Of a stretch of DNA of 64,000 bases, positions 29,575 through 37,457 are shown in pieces. The notes beneath the pieces are model-generated. The model had not been told where the DNA came from, did no database searches, and was given only the letters and a program-made list of their open reading frames with translations. Numbering within the stretch: the first letter of the stretch is position 1; every line of letters starts with the position of its first letter. Made by a program: the position numbers and the translations under genes. The stretch is taken from contig NZ_UUON01000024.1 of NCBI RefSeq assembly GCF_900590885.1, forward strand, positions 310,001 through 374,000, read 5' to 3'. This DNA comes from Pseudomonas viridiflava. GTDB lineage: Bacteria > Pseudomonadota > Gammaproteobacteria > Pseudomonadales > Pseudomonadaceae.

Positions 29575-30955
29575 CGCCTCCCACCAGTTTTATCGCCCGG
29601 TAGCCGGAGTTGTTCCACTGCGACGCCGCCAGCGCCATTTTGTCGCCATATAAGTCAAGTTTGCCGTTGATCACCGCCACCGAGTGTTCGCTGCTTGCCA
29701 AGGTGCCCAACGCACCGTCGGCCAGCTCCTGGGCGGTACTCGGCCGAGTGAAGGCATATAACCCCAGGCGCCGAAAGGCCTCCCCCGGGTACTCGCCATT
29801 GTTGAGCGTCTCCATCGCCACCTCAAAACTCTCTTGGGCACGGAACTCGTGATTCTCCCGCTGGGCCCGCTTGGCACTCACGGCATACAAGAAGTTCGCA
29901 TCCTTGATCAGCTGTTCGTCAGAGCCTTTGAAGTTGGAACCTTGCTCGGCTTGTTTCAGCTCATCGTGAGTCAGACGCAGCGAGTAGCCATCACGCATGG
30001 TCACTTCGTAGCCGTCGGCGGTCTCGCGGATGTGTTTATAAATACTGGTCGGGTTCTGCCCGAACTTCATCATCGCCGCCTTGATCGCCGATATGGTCAC
30101 GCAATTGCCTTCGAACCCCTGATAGAAGCCCCCCCAGATATCCGTTGGCGGGACACCCACCGCCACCCCGGATACGCTGACGCTGCCGGGCGCAATCGAG
30201 CGGTCATCATCGACAACATCATCCCCTGTGAGCATGTAACCGTAAGTGCGCCCCAGCAGCTCGGGCTTCCCGCGGTCATGCTTGACCCCCTCCAACACCA
30301 GCGCGGCGGCGAAGCTTTGGGTATCAACCACGCCCACCGCGCCTTTGGCGCGCATCTGGTCGGAGCCGACGTGCTGCATGAAACCCACCATGCCCATGCC
30401 CTTGAGGACTCGCTGGGGCGTTTCACCCTCAAGTGTCTTGGCCAGGGCCGCATCGAAACCATTGCTCATCGAGGGGCGAGGCCCTTCCAGCTGCTTGCGC
30501 TTGACGAACGCGGCGAAGATAAAATTGGCGTCATTTATCGCAGCAGGGTCATCGCCGTCGAACCTTGAGGCTCCCGCCGCAAGCTCTAGCTCATCTTGAG
30601 TCAGATGCACTTTGAAACCGTCCTTCATGATCACCTCATACCCTCCCGCAACAGGCGTGACGTGATCAAATACATCCACTGGGCTTTGACCGAACCTGAG
30701 CATCATCATCTTGATAACTGCCGCGTGGGTACTGACATCAAAATACTCGCCAAAACGGCGTTCGGTGGCGGTAAATGCATTAATAATGCCTTCGGGGTAT
30801 TCCCTGTTTCCGCGAGCAGAAGCATGCAGCGCCAGAACATTCCCATTGGGACAATTTGCCCCACCAACACCCGGGTTGTTATCAGTCGATAGCGAGTCTT
30901 CGGTATTTATTATTTTTATTACAGGCGCAAGGCCGGCTGAAATAGAACTCATCAT
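29555..30955 (-). CDS. Candidate secreted protein with two calpain/papain-like modules (one degenerate)
   Basis: I do not recognise a named family. The 466-residue protein carries two copies of one module. Copy 2 (about 272-435) has YQGFEGNCVTISAIKAAMMK, with Gln279, Cys285 and, 139 residues on, His424 in SEHSVAVING, the order Gln-Cys-His of calpain/papain folds. Copy 1 (about 70-225) aligns through KFGQSP and DGFKVHLTQDEL, but Ser75 replaces Cys and Gln213 replaces His. The N-terminus (MMSSISAGLA) lacks acidic residues until 19. It is the last gene after the HrpL box at 33631. The ATG at 30955 has AAGAG upstream. The 3' end overlaps the EAL gene by 20 bases. Role as a type III effector is inference. 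Confidence 0.75.
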   Translation of the reverse strand: MMSSISAGLAPVIKIINTEDSLSTDNNPGVGGANCPNGNVLALHASARGNREYPEGIINAFTATERRFGEYFDVSTHAAVIKMMMLRFGQSPVDVFDHVTPVAGGYEVIMKDGFKVHLTQDELELAAGASRFDGDDPAAINDANFIFAAFVKRKQLEGPRPSMSNGFDAALAKTLEGETPQRVLKGMGMVGFMQHVGSDQMRAKGAVGVVDTQSFAAALVLEGVKHDRGKPELLGRTYGYMLTGDDVVDDDRSIAPGSVSVSGVAVGVPPTDIWGGFYQGFEGNCVTISAIKAAMMKFGQNPTSIYKHIRETADGYEVTMRDGYSLRLTHDELKQAEQGSNFKGSDEQLIKDANFLYAVSAKRAQRENHEFRAQESFEVAMETLNNGEYPGEAFRRLGLYAFTRPSTAQELADGALGTLASSEHSVAVINGKLDLYGDKMALAASQWNNSGYRAIKLVGGAIPVAA

Positions 30956-31004
30956 TTCCAATACTCTTACGTAAAAGTTAATGAACACACACCCGCGACG
31001 GGTA

Positions 31005-31937
31005 TTACTTCAATGCAATGGCTTCACCGCGCCTCGGCGCCCTGCCCTTTTTTCCATAAATCTCTTCAACACCGTCGATCACAGCCACTGAATGACCCAG
31101 CCGATTGACCATACCCACCATTCCTTTGGCTAAAGTACCCACAGGAACGCGGGTTAGGTGCTGCTTTAATCCCAATCGCAATAAACCTTCACCGTTGCGA
31201 TATTCATCTTCACCGTCGTTCAGGCTATGCAGTGCAGCCCGGAAACCAGTCCTCGCATAACCGTCGTTATTTTCCAACTGGGCTCGTTTGGCGCTTACCG
31301 CAAACAAAAAATGCGCGTCCTTGAGCATTTCTTGATCACGGCTGACAAACTTCGAACTTCGCGCGCCTTCGGCCAACTCGCGACGGCTTAAATGCAGGGT
31401 GAACCCGTCGCGCATAACGACCCGATAACCCTCCCCCTCTTTTTTAACTTCTTTAAAGATATCCGTCGGACTTTGACCAAACTTCGCCATGGAAGCCTTA
31501 ATGGCTGAAACCGTCACGCAGTTACCATTCGGGCCCTGGCGAAAACCTTTCCAAATGTCATCGGGCTTGGCGCCATTACGCTTGCTCGAGAGATCGGGAA
31601 GATCGCTTTCCTGGGGATCCGTTTTTGGCAGGCTGGCTGGCAGTGTCTGCACCGTTGGGCTGGGTACAGGGGAAACCTGAGGCTCGACGCATGACTCTCG
31701 GCCTCCCCACACACTCCGCAGCCAGGTGAAAATCGGAGTGAGGCGGTGAAAAAAGCTCTGGAACACAGTCAAAATGTCCTCGCCGCCAGCAGCGCCGGCG
31801 TGTACCTGAGGCGCATTGTTGCCGGTTGATATATTGACCTCCCCGGGGGCACGCTTAACTGTTATCGCGGGGCAGGCATCAAGTGGTTGATAGCCGTGAC
31901 CGCTCACTGATCCACTATTAATCGTCAGACCGGACAT
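31005..31937 (-). CDS. Candidate secreted calpain/papain-like cysteine protease homologue
   Basis: The 310-residue protein begins MSGLTINSGSVSGHG, Ser/Gly-rich with no acidic residue before 20. A hydrophobic/aromatic segment (about 55-77, IFTWLRSVWGG) and a Pro-rich linker (85-115) precede one module at 126-295: RQGPNGNCVTVSAIKASM places Gln134 and Cys140 as oxyanion-hole and nucleophile candidates, resembling the calpain QGxxGxC pattern, and GHSVAVIDG gives His282 and Asp288. The ATG at 31937 is fixed by a strong AAGGAGG. The module is shared with the downstream protein, and the aromatic segment with the upstream repeat protein. No family name is known to me; protease activity is inference. 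Confidence 0.78.
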   Translation of the reverse strand: MSGLTINSGSVSGHGYQPLDACPAITVKRAPGEVNISTGNNAPQVHAGAAGGEDILTVFQSFFHRLTPIFTWLRSVWGGRESCVEPQVSPVPSPTVQTLPASLPKTDPQESDLPDLSSKRNGAKPDDIWKGFRQGPNGNCVTVSAIKASMAKFGQSPTDIFKEVKKEGEGYRVVMRDGFTLHLSRRELAEGARSSKFVSRDQEMLKDAHFLFAVSAKRAQLENNDGYARTGFRAALHSLNDGEDEYRNGEGLLRLGLKQHLTRVPVGTLAKGMVGMVNRLGHSVAVIDGVEEIYGKKGRAPRRGEAIALK

Positions 31938-32007
31938 ACACTCCTCCTTATAAAGTCCCCCCTCGACAATGGCTGCCAAAAGGGGACCTGATCAAGACCT
32001 GGCCAAC

Positions 32008-33528
32008 TTAAGCCGGAGTCCGGCGACCGCGGCTGGAACGCTCGAACGTGTCGAACCTGTTGCGGTTGCGACTATTGAAAACATCGTTCGAACTGTCATC
32101 GGCAGGCCCGGGGGATGTCAGGTCGCGCTTGGGGCGAGTGCCTGGCGTTACATCAGGCTGTGGGGTTGCAGGCGTGGTATCCACCTCAGGCGTAACCGGC
32201 GAGCGTGACGCTAGCGGGGTTTTGCTCTCGGGTTTTGGCGTATCCGGCGTGTTTGGCACGATCGCTGGTTGGCTGCCGGCCTTGGATTTATCCGGCGTGC
32301 TCACCACCAACGTGGGTTGGCCGTCGGTCTTGGGTTTATCCGGCGTGCTCACTACCAACGAGGGTTGGCCGTCAGTCTTGGCTTTGTCCGGCGTGCTTAC
32401 CACCAACGAGGGTTGGCCGTCGGTCTTGGGTTTATCCGGTGTGCTCACAACCAACGCGGGTTGGCCGTCAGTCTTGGCTTTATCCGGCGTCCTCACCACC
32501 AACGAGGGTTGGCCGTCGGTCTTGGGTTTATCCGGCGTGCTCACCACCAACGTGGGCTGGCCGTCAGTCTTGGCTTTGTCCGGCGTGCTCACCACCAACG
32601 AGGGTTGGCCGTCGGTCTTGGGTTTATCCGGCGTGCTCACCACCAACGTGGGCTGGCCGTCGGCAGTGTGTTTGTGCCGAGTCACATTCACCTCAGGATG
32701 ATGCAAACCACAATTAATCACCTGGACCGTCATATTAATGTCGGACTTCTGTTCGTTCCGCCGCCCAGCATCCTGAGTTATTCCTGGCACGTCGCGGGGC
32801 GATGTTTTTGTCGCCCTGGCGTCCTCTGGACGCAGTGTGAGGTCGTTGCGTGGGACATCCGCCGATTGAGGCTTGGCCCCTGGCAACACCTTCGGCAGCG
32901 CACCTGCCGGCGAAAGCACTGTGGATTTAATTTCCGCCGGCCGCTTCAGGTCAGGCTTAGTCTCCGTCGCGACCTTCGGCAACACCGGGGCTGTCGTCGC
33001 GGCTTTTTCCGGCGTCGCCGTTTCTGGCAATGTCGCACCAGGCTTGCCCGCCAACGAAGCCTTCGGCTGCTTACCCGCATCGGTGGGCAGGCTCGACACA
33101 ATATCCTTGCGTAATTGCGCTTTAACCTCGGCTTTTGGCACGCCGTTCAATTGCCCATCGGCTTCTGGAAGTTTTTTTGCCGCAGGGTCTGAAGCCAATG
33201 TCGAAGCAGGGCTGGCTGCAGGCGTCGATTTAGACAAAGCCCCCGCGTCAGGCATCGGCTGGGGCAGTGCACCCTGGCCCGTCCAATAGCGTCGGAGCGC
33301 CCGGAAAACCGACTCAATCATGTCGAACAACTGATTCAGTGCCTCCCTGCTCACCACAACCTTGCCATCTTTCGAGCCGTCGCCTTTATCAATAATCAGT
33401 GTATTGGCAAATGCCTGGGCCAATAGCGGGTCCCGCGCCTTATCAACTATGGGCTTCTCCTGAGTCTGAGCCTGGGGCAGATAGTTAGGGTTCATGGAAA
33501 CGGAATTATTAATGGGCAGATTAGACAT
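32008..33528 (-). CDS. Pro/Thr-rich tandem-repeat protein, first gene after the HrpL box
   Basis: The 506-residue protein starts MSNLPINNSVSMNPNYLPQA, free of acidic residues for 20 positions and similar to the next gene's start. Residues 45-85 hold DKGDGSKDGKVVVSREAL, faintly like an EF-hand loop, and VFRALRRYWTG, related to the aromatic segment of the next protein. Residues 85-260 are Pro/Ala/Lys-rich. Residues 290-433 are nine 16-residue repeats, D-G-Q-P-x-L-V-V-S-T-P-D-K-[PA]-K-T. The tail is basic and Arg-rich. No signal peptide or membrane helix is seen. The ATG at 33528 follows AAGGA. A secreted helper or effector is possible; no function is assigned. Confidence 0.72.
   Translation of the reverse strand: MSNLPINNSVSMNPNYLPQAQTQEKPIVDKARDPLLAQAFANTLIIDKGDGSKDGKVVVSREALNQLFDMIESVFRALRRYWTGQGALPQPMPDAGALSKSTPAASPASTLASDPAAKKLPEADGQLNGVPKAEVKAQLRKDIVSSLPTDAGKQPKASLAGKPGATLPETATPEKAATTAPVLPKVATETKPDLKRPAEIKSTVLSPAGALPKVLPGAKPQSADVPRNDLTLRPEDARATKTSPRDVPGITQDAGRRNEQKSDINMTVQVINCGLHHPEVNVTRHKHTADGQPTLVVSTPDKPKTDGQPSLVVSTPDKAKTDGQPTLVVSTPDKPKTDGQPSLVVRTPDKAKTDGQPALVVSTPDKPKTDGQPSLVVSTPDKAKTDGQPSLVVSTPDKPKTDGQPTLVVSTPDKSKAGSQPAIVPNTPDTPKPESKTPLASRSPVTPEVDTTPATPQPDVTPGTRPKRDLTSPGPADDSSNDVFNSRNRNRFDTFERSSRGRRTPA
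32230..32663. repeat. 48-bp coding tandem repeat, nine units
   Basis: A 48-base unit, coding for 16 residues, repeats nine times within the 32008-33528 gene; the last unit is divergent. Units alternate between Lys-Pro-Lys and Lys-Ala-Lys forms, giving a 96-base higher-order period, which points to duplication of a two-unit block. Confidence 0.9.
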
Positions 33529-33605
33529 ACAGTTTTCCTTACTAAGTGTCTCTCCAAGCCGGCGAACGACCTGAGAAACTTCGACGCCATAGGGATTTAA
33601 AAACA

Positions 33606-33623
33606 AGTACGAGTGTTCGTACT
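33606..33623. promoter_or_regulatory. Inverted repeat in the leader of the HrpL-type operon
   Basis: AGTACGA and TCGTACT are exact inverted repeats around GTGT. The site begins about eight bases downstream of the HrpL box and would form a hairpin at the very 5' end of the message; on the minus strand it is followed by TGTTTTTAAA. It could stabilise the RNA, act as an operator, or attenuate. Confidence 0.4.
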
Positions 33624-33630
33624 CCCTACT

Positions 33631-33658
33631 TTCGTGGGCCCTCAGGACTTTGAGTTCC
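33631..33658 (-). promoter_or_regulatory. HrpL-dependent promoter (hrp box)
   Basis: The minus strand reads GGAACT, 15 bases, CCACGAA. The HrpL consensus is GGAACC-N15/16-CCACNNA, so only the last base of the first element differs and the spacing is canonical. It lies about 100 bases before the ATG at 33528. Confidence 0.75.
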
Positions 33659-33989
33659 GACAATTCCACTTCACATCAGGAAACCAATACAGAACCCGGG
33701 AAACCTCCCTTATGAACAAGCGCTAAAAACCCGGAACCGCCTTGCTGCGCGAACAAGCATCGACGATATAACAAGTAACACTCAGCTAGAACGAAATTTA
33801 CTGAAACCAGTAAAACCCAATAACCCAACACACCTATGTTAGTTATCGCGTGCGCACATAGCGCATTCCGACACACACTTAAAAACCCATAAAACTCTTG
33901 CATTAGTAAAACCGCTACAACACCATTTATTACACACACGAAGAAACCACTCAACCCTCAAGAAACGCCGAACAGCTTATTCCAGACAT
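33659..33989. other. AT-rich intergenic stretch without a convincing gene
   Basis: This stretch between the hrp box and the dusC terminator is visibly richer in A and T than its surroundings. A 92-codon TTG-started minus-strand frame at 33676-33954 is hydrophobic but lacks a sensible ribosome-binding site. No repeat, IS end or RNA gene was seen. Confidence 0.6.
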
Positions 33990-34014
33990 AAAAAGGGCGC
34001 CTAAGGCGCCCTTT
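33990..34014 (-). terminator. Terminator after the dusC-like gene
   Basis: On the minus strand AAGGGCGCC, loop TTA, GGCGCCC is followed by TTTTT. It is 40 bases past the dusC stop and also insulates the accessory operon from dusC transcription. Confidence 0.85.
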
Positions 34015-34053
34015 AAGTTAAGCATTGAAACGTAGGTATATATAAAGTAAGTA

Positions 34054-35025
34054 TTACGACGTAAGCGCTTCGGGTTGTTGAGCATCCAACCCCAACAAAC
34101 GTCCTACCTGCATCAAGTCCGTTTCGCGGCGCATCGCAGTAAACAACTCCACCGCCTCGGGATAATTACGCGTCAACATCGCCAACCACTGCTTCAACCG
34201 GCCAGGCGCTTGTCGCTCCGTCAGTTGCTCCACTGACTGGCGCCAGAACTCTTGAAGCATCGGCTGCATCTGCGCCCACGTCATCTCCACGACTTCTTCC
34301 CCAGCCCGGGCCGCAGCGATCTGCCGGGCCAGGTCCGGGCGCGCCACCAGGCCGCGACCGAGCATGATGTCTTCGACACCACTGATCTCACGGCAGCGTC
34401 GCCAGTCTTCAACGCTCCAGATATCACCGTTGGCGAACACCGGCACCTTGACCACCTCCTGCACGCGCGGGATCCACTCCCAGTGCGCCGGCGGCTTGTA
34501 GCCATCGGCCTTGGTGCGCGCATGCACCACGATATGCGCCGCGCCACCTTCGGCCAGGGCCGTGGCGCACACCAGCGCACCGTCAGGGCTGTCGAAGCCC
34601 AGGCGCATCTTGGCGGTCACCGGAATATGCGCCGGCACCGCACGGCGAACATGCTCGACGATCTGGTTGAGCAGCTCCGGCTCCTTGAGCAGCACTGCAC
34701 CGCCCCGGGACTTGTTGACGGTCTTGGCCGGGCAGCCGAAGTTCAGGTCGACCACCTGGGAGCCCAGCTCGCAGGCCAGCGCGGCGTTTTCCGCCAGGCA
34801 CACCGGGTCGGAACCGAGCAACTGCACGCGCAGCGGCACGCCGGCAGCGGTTTTGGCACCGTGCAGCAGTTCCGGGGCGAGCTTGTGGAAGTAGGCAGGC
34901 GTCAGCAAGCGGTCGTTGACACGGATGAACTCGGTCACGCACCAGTCGATACCGCCCACGCGGGTCAACACGTCCCGCAGGATGTTGTCGACCAACCCCT
35001 CCATGGGCGCCAAAGCAATTTGCAT
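34054..35025 (-). CDS. dusC: tRNA-dihydrouridine synthase, DusC type
   Basis: The 323-residue FMN enzyme reduces a uridine in the tRNA D-loop. Seen are the FMN-barrel start [17 protein letters not shown], the catalytic Cys in [28 protein letters not shown], the [15 protein letters not shown] loop and [11 protein letters not shown]. The short spacing and the [11 protein letters not shown] loop fit DusC (U16) better than DusA or DusB. The ATG at 35025 with GAG upstream is preferred to a GTG at 35034. Confidence 0.9.
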   Translation of the reverse strand: MQIALAPMEGLVDNILRDVLTRVGGIDWCVTEFIRVNDRLLTPAYFHKLAPELLHGAKTAAGVPLRVQLLGSDPVCLAENAALACELGSQVVDLNFGCPAKTVNKSRGGAVLLKEPELLNQIVEHVRRAVPAHIPVTAKMRLGFDSPDGALVCATALAEGGAAHIVVHARTKADGYKPPAHWEWIPRVQEVVKVPVFANGDIWSVEDWRRCREISGVEDIMLGRGLVARPDLARQIAAARAGEEVVEMTWAQMQPMLQEFWRQSVEQLTERQAPGRLKQWLAMLTRNYPEAVELFTAMRRETDLMQVGRLLGLDAQQPEALTS

Positions 35026-35080
35026 GGAAAACACTCAACAAAAATCGTGGCGCAGTTTACTGGGTTTCCTACGGCAACCG

Positions 35081-35515
35081 TTAACCCCCTGTCAGGGCGG
35101 GGCCGTAACCGTCGAGAAACTCTGCGGGCATGCGCTTGGGTTTGCCGGAGGACAGTTCGATGCAGACGAAGGTGGTTTGCGCGCGTAGCAGGGTCACGCC
35201 GTCACGCGGTCGCACCAACTGGAAACGGCGGGTCATCTTCAGGCGCTGGTCCCAGTCGACGATCCAGGTGGCCAGTTGCAGCTCGTCGCCTTCGTAGCCC
35301 GCCGCCAGGTAGTCGATCTCATGGCGCACCACGGCCATGGCGCGGTCCAGGCGACGGTATTCGGTGAGGTCCAGCCCCAGGCGCTGGGAGTGGCGCCAGG
35401 CGCAGCGCTCCAGCCAGGACACGTACACCGCGTTGTTGGCGTGCCCCAGCCCGTCGATGTCTTCAGGGGCGACCTGCAGATCGATGATAAACGGCGTTGC
35501 CAAATCCCAGCCCAT
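35081..35515 (-). CDS. Acyl-CoA thioesterase, hot-dog fold (4HBT family)
   Basis: The 144-residue protein is a single hot-dog domain. The 4-hydroxybenzoyl-CoA thioesterase signature is seen in VAPEDIDGLGHANNAVYVSW, with the Asp and His-Ala-Asn typical of YbgC/4HBT enzymes. It should hydrolyse an acyl-CoA in the cytoplasm, chain specificity unknown. It is 41 bases downstream of an alpha/beta hydrolase gene on the same strand; the two could be co-transcribed with the TetR regulator further up. Confidence 0.85.
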   Translation of the reverse strand: MGWDLATPFIIDLQVAPEDIDGLGHANNAVYVSWLERCAWRHSQRLGLDLTEYRRLDRAMAVVRHEIDYLAAGYEGDELQLATWIVDWDQRLKMTRRFQLVRPRDGVTLLRAQTTFVCIELSSGKPKRMPAEFLDGYGPALTGG

Positions 35516-35556
35516 GCGGTGCTCCCAGTCGATTAATGTCGGCGGGGGGCAGTGTA

Positions 35557-36390
35557 TCAGGCGGTTTGCCGCGCCTGTAGGCGACGACCGGCCAACAGCA
35601 CCAGCACAGCGTCGATCACTCGCGGGTCGGCCAGTACTTTCTGGTGCCCGCCCTGCTCCAGGCGCAGCAGGCGGCTGTCGAACCAGGCGTCGTGAATGGC
35701 CTGGGAGGCCTTGACTGGCACGAAGGTATCGTCTTCGGCATGCACGATCAGGCCGGGGATGTTCATTTGGTAGTGCGCCACGTCCAGGTGCTTGAGCGGC
35801 ATGCCGAAGGTGTGTTCCACCTCCTGGATAAACGCCGAGCGGGCCCGCGCCGGCAAACCGACCATGCGGGTGAAACCGCGCAGCACATCGAGGAAACGTG
35901 ACGGCGCGGCGATACTCACCAGTGCCTCTGTACGCAATCCCAACTGCACCGCCAGCATCCCACTGGCGCCGCCCATGGAATGGCCGATCACGGCGTGCAG
36001 TGGCGGCAGCTCGGCAGCCGCTTCCAGCATCGCGCGGGCAAACAGCAGCACATGCGCTTCACGCCCCGGCGAGCGACCATGGGCCGGGCCATCAAGGGCA
36101 ATCGCCGAATAACCGTTATCCACCAAGGCAGTGATCAGGCTGGCGAACTGGGTGGGCCGCCCTTCCCAACCGTGCATCAAGAGCACCGCCGGTCCCTGGC
36201 CCCAGCGCAGCGCCGAGAGGCCGAAACGCAAGGTAATGCGCTCCGATTGCGCCAGCAGCGGCAATTCCCAGTCACGCGGCGGCAGGTCGCGCGGGGTCAT
36301 GAAGGCACGCCGCATCTTGTTGGCCACCGTGTGCGGCGCCAAGTGCCCCAGCGTGCCGTTGAAACGACGAACCCAGGTTAACGTGCCCAT
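35557..36390 (-). CDS. Alpha/beta hydrolase
   Basis: The 277-residue protein is an alpha/beta-hydrolase-fold enzyme with the oxyanion-hole segment LLMHGWEGRPTQF, nucleophile elbow GHSMGG, a late acid in HAEDDTFVP and the catalytic His in EQGGHQKVLAD. The triad is therefore complete. An N-terminal extension of about 45 basic residues precedes the fold. It follows the TetR gene by 15 bases, so it is the likely target of that regulator. Substrate unknown. Confidence 0.85.
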   Translation of the reverse strand: MGTLTWVRRFNGTLGHLAPHTVANKMRRAFMTPRDLPPRDWELPLLAQSERITLRFGLSALRWGQGPAVLLMHGWEGRPTQFASLITALVDNGYSAIALDGPAHGRSPGREAHVLLFARAMLEAAAELPPLHAVIGHSMGGASGMLAVQLGLRTEALVSIAAPSRFLDVLRGFTRMVGLPARARSAFIQEVEHTFGMPLKHLDVAHYQMNIPGLIVHAEDDTFVPVKASQAIHDAWFDSRLLRLEQGGHQKVLADPRVIDAVLVLLAGRRLQARQTA

Positions 36391-36405
36391 GGTGCAAGCC
36401 CTCTG

Positions 36406-36948
36406 TTAGCGTACGGCCGACTTCGCGGCGCGCAATACTCGGTCCGACAGCTCGCCCGGCCCCAAGGCGCGGGCCAATGCCAGGCCACCGATCATCAGCG
36501 CCATGTCCGCCAGGGCCTTGTCGGTGTCCTCGGGGCTGGCGGCGAGCTGGGCGGCCATCAGCTCAACGTGTTCGTTGAGTGCTTCACGGAAGGCGTCCGG
36601 CAGGCGCGCCATCTCGCCCACGGTGGCCGGGATCGGGCAGGCCTGGGCGGTTGAGTCGCGGTGCTTGCGCGACAGGTAAAACGCCGCCACCAGGCCCCGA
36701 CGCTCTTCGCCGGTCAGCTGGGCGTCCATGTCGTCGATGGACGCGCGACGCCGGGCCAGCAACTGCGTGAAGGCCTCCAGCATCAGCGCGTCTTTACTCT
36801 CGAAATGCGCGTAAAACCCACCGACCGTCAGCCCCGCAGCACCCATGACTTCACCTACACTCGGCTCGGCCGGGCCACGCTGGATCAACGCAGCGCTGGC
36901 GGCCTGCAGAATACGTTCGCGGGTTTGCGCTTTTTTATCGTTCATCAT
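36406..36948 (-). CDS. TetR family regulator
   Basis: The 180-residue protein has the TetR N-terminal helix-turn-helix (TRERILQAASAALIQRGP, then AAGLTVGGFYAHFESKDALM) and an all-helical ligand domain. GGFYAHFESKDALMLEAF groups it with AcrR/NemR-like one-component regulators. A Cys in the ligand domain (STAQACPIPA) is at the place where NemR-type proteins sense electrophiles, which is only suggestive. It is the first gene of the TetR-hydrolase-thioesterase row; the AT-rich 36960-37000 region with repeated ATTATT probably holds its operator. Confidence 0.87.
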   Translation of the reverse strand: MMNDKKAQTRERILQAASAALIQRGPAEPSVGEVMGAAGLTVGGFYAHFESKDALMLEAFTQLLARRRASIDDMDAQLTGEERRGLVAAFYLSRKHRDSTAQACPIPATVGEMARLPDAFREALNEHVELMAAQLAASPEDTDKALADMALMIGGLALARALGPGELSDRVLRAAKSAVR

Positions 36949-37071
36949 TGCCTCCGTGTTTCATGGGTTGAATATTATTACCATAATAATATTTCACAAG
37001 CGAGAAGCATGACCGCCGGTCAGAACAGAAGATGGGGATTGAGGAGGGAGTTGGCCAAACGCCAGACAAAC

Positions 37072-37103
37072 AAAAGGGCCATTCAATAATTGAATGACCC
37101 TTA
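37072..37103 (-). terminator. Terminator after tRNA-Glu
   Basis: On the minus strand AAGGGTCATTCA pairs with TGAATGGCCCTT around ATTAT, followed by TTG. It lies 25 bases past the tRNA-Glu 3' end. Confidence 0.8.
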
Positions 37104-37127
37104 AAAATCCCGCAGAGCGGGTAATCG

Positions 37128-37203
37128 TGGCGTCCCCTAGGGGACTCGAACCCCTGTTACCGCCGTGAAAGGGCGGTGTCCTAGGCCACTAGACGAAGGG
37201 GAC
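37128..37203 (-). tRNA. tRNA-Glu (anticodon TTC)
   Basis: The 76-nt cloverleaf has acceptor GTCCCCT / AGGGGAC, anticodon loop CTTTCAC closed by CCGCC/GGCGG, T-loop TTCGAGT and encoded CCA. It lies next to the glutamyl-tRNA synthetase gene gltX on the same strand. Confidence 0.97.
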
Positions 37204-37280
37204 AAAACCTTCTTACAACCGATCAGAGCTGAGTTCTGATCAATTCAAGGACGGTGTGGCCAGACCTTGAACCTGTAAAT

Positions 37281-37356
<76 letters not shown>

Positions 37357-37457
37357 TCATCGGTGAGGACGGGGCGAATCTTAATGGCGCTTTGGAAGTG
37401 TGTCAAATTTATTTTCAACAATTTCCAAAATTTTTTGCCGGGATAACAATCACTTAC

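Noticed and set aside
32230..32663. CRISPR-like regular repeats
   Set aside because: Units are contiguous, lack unique spacers and encode in-frame protein repeats.
32048..32701. Repeat-containing plus-strand frames opposite the 48-bp array
   Set aside because: The repeats keep several frames open. Only the minus strand has a start with AAGGA, a promoter match and non-repeat domains.
33676..33954. 92-codon hydrophobic minus-strand frame
   Set aside because: TTG start with GAGGG directly against it, many Cys and odd composition; no neighbour context. Kept only as a note.
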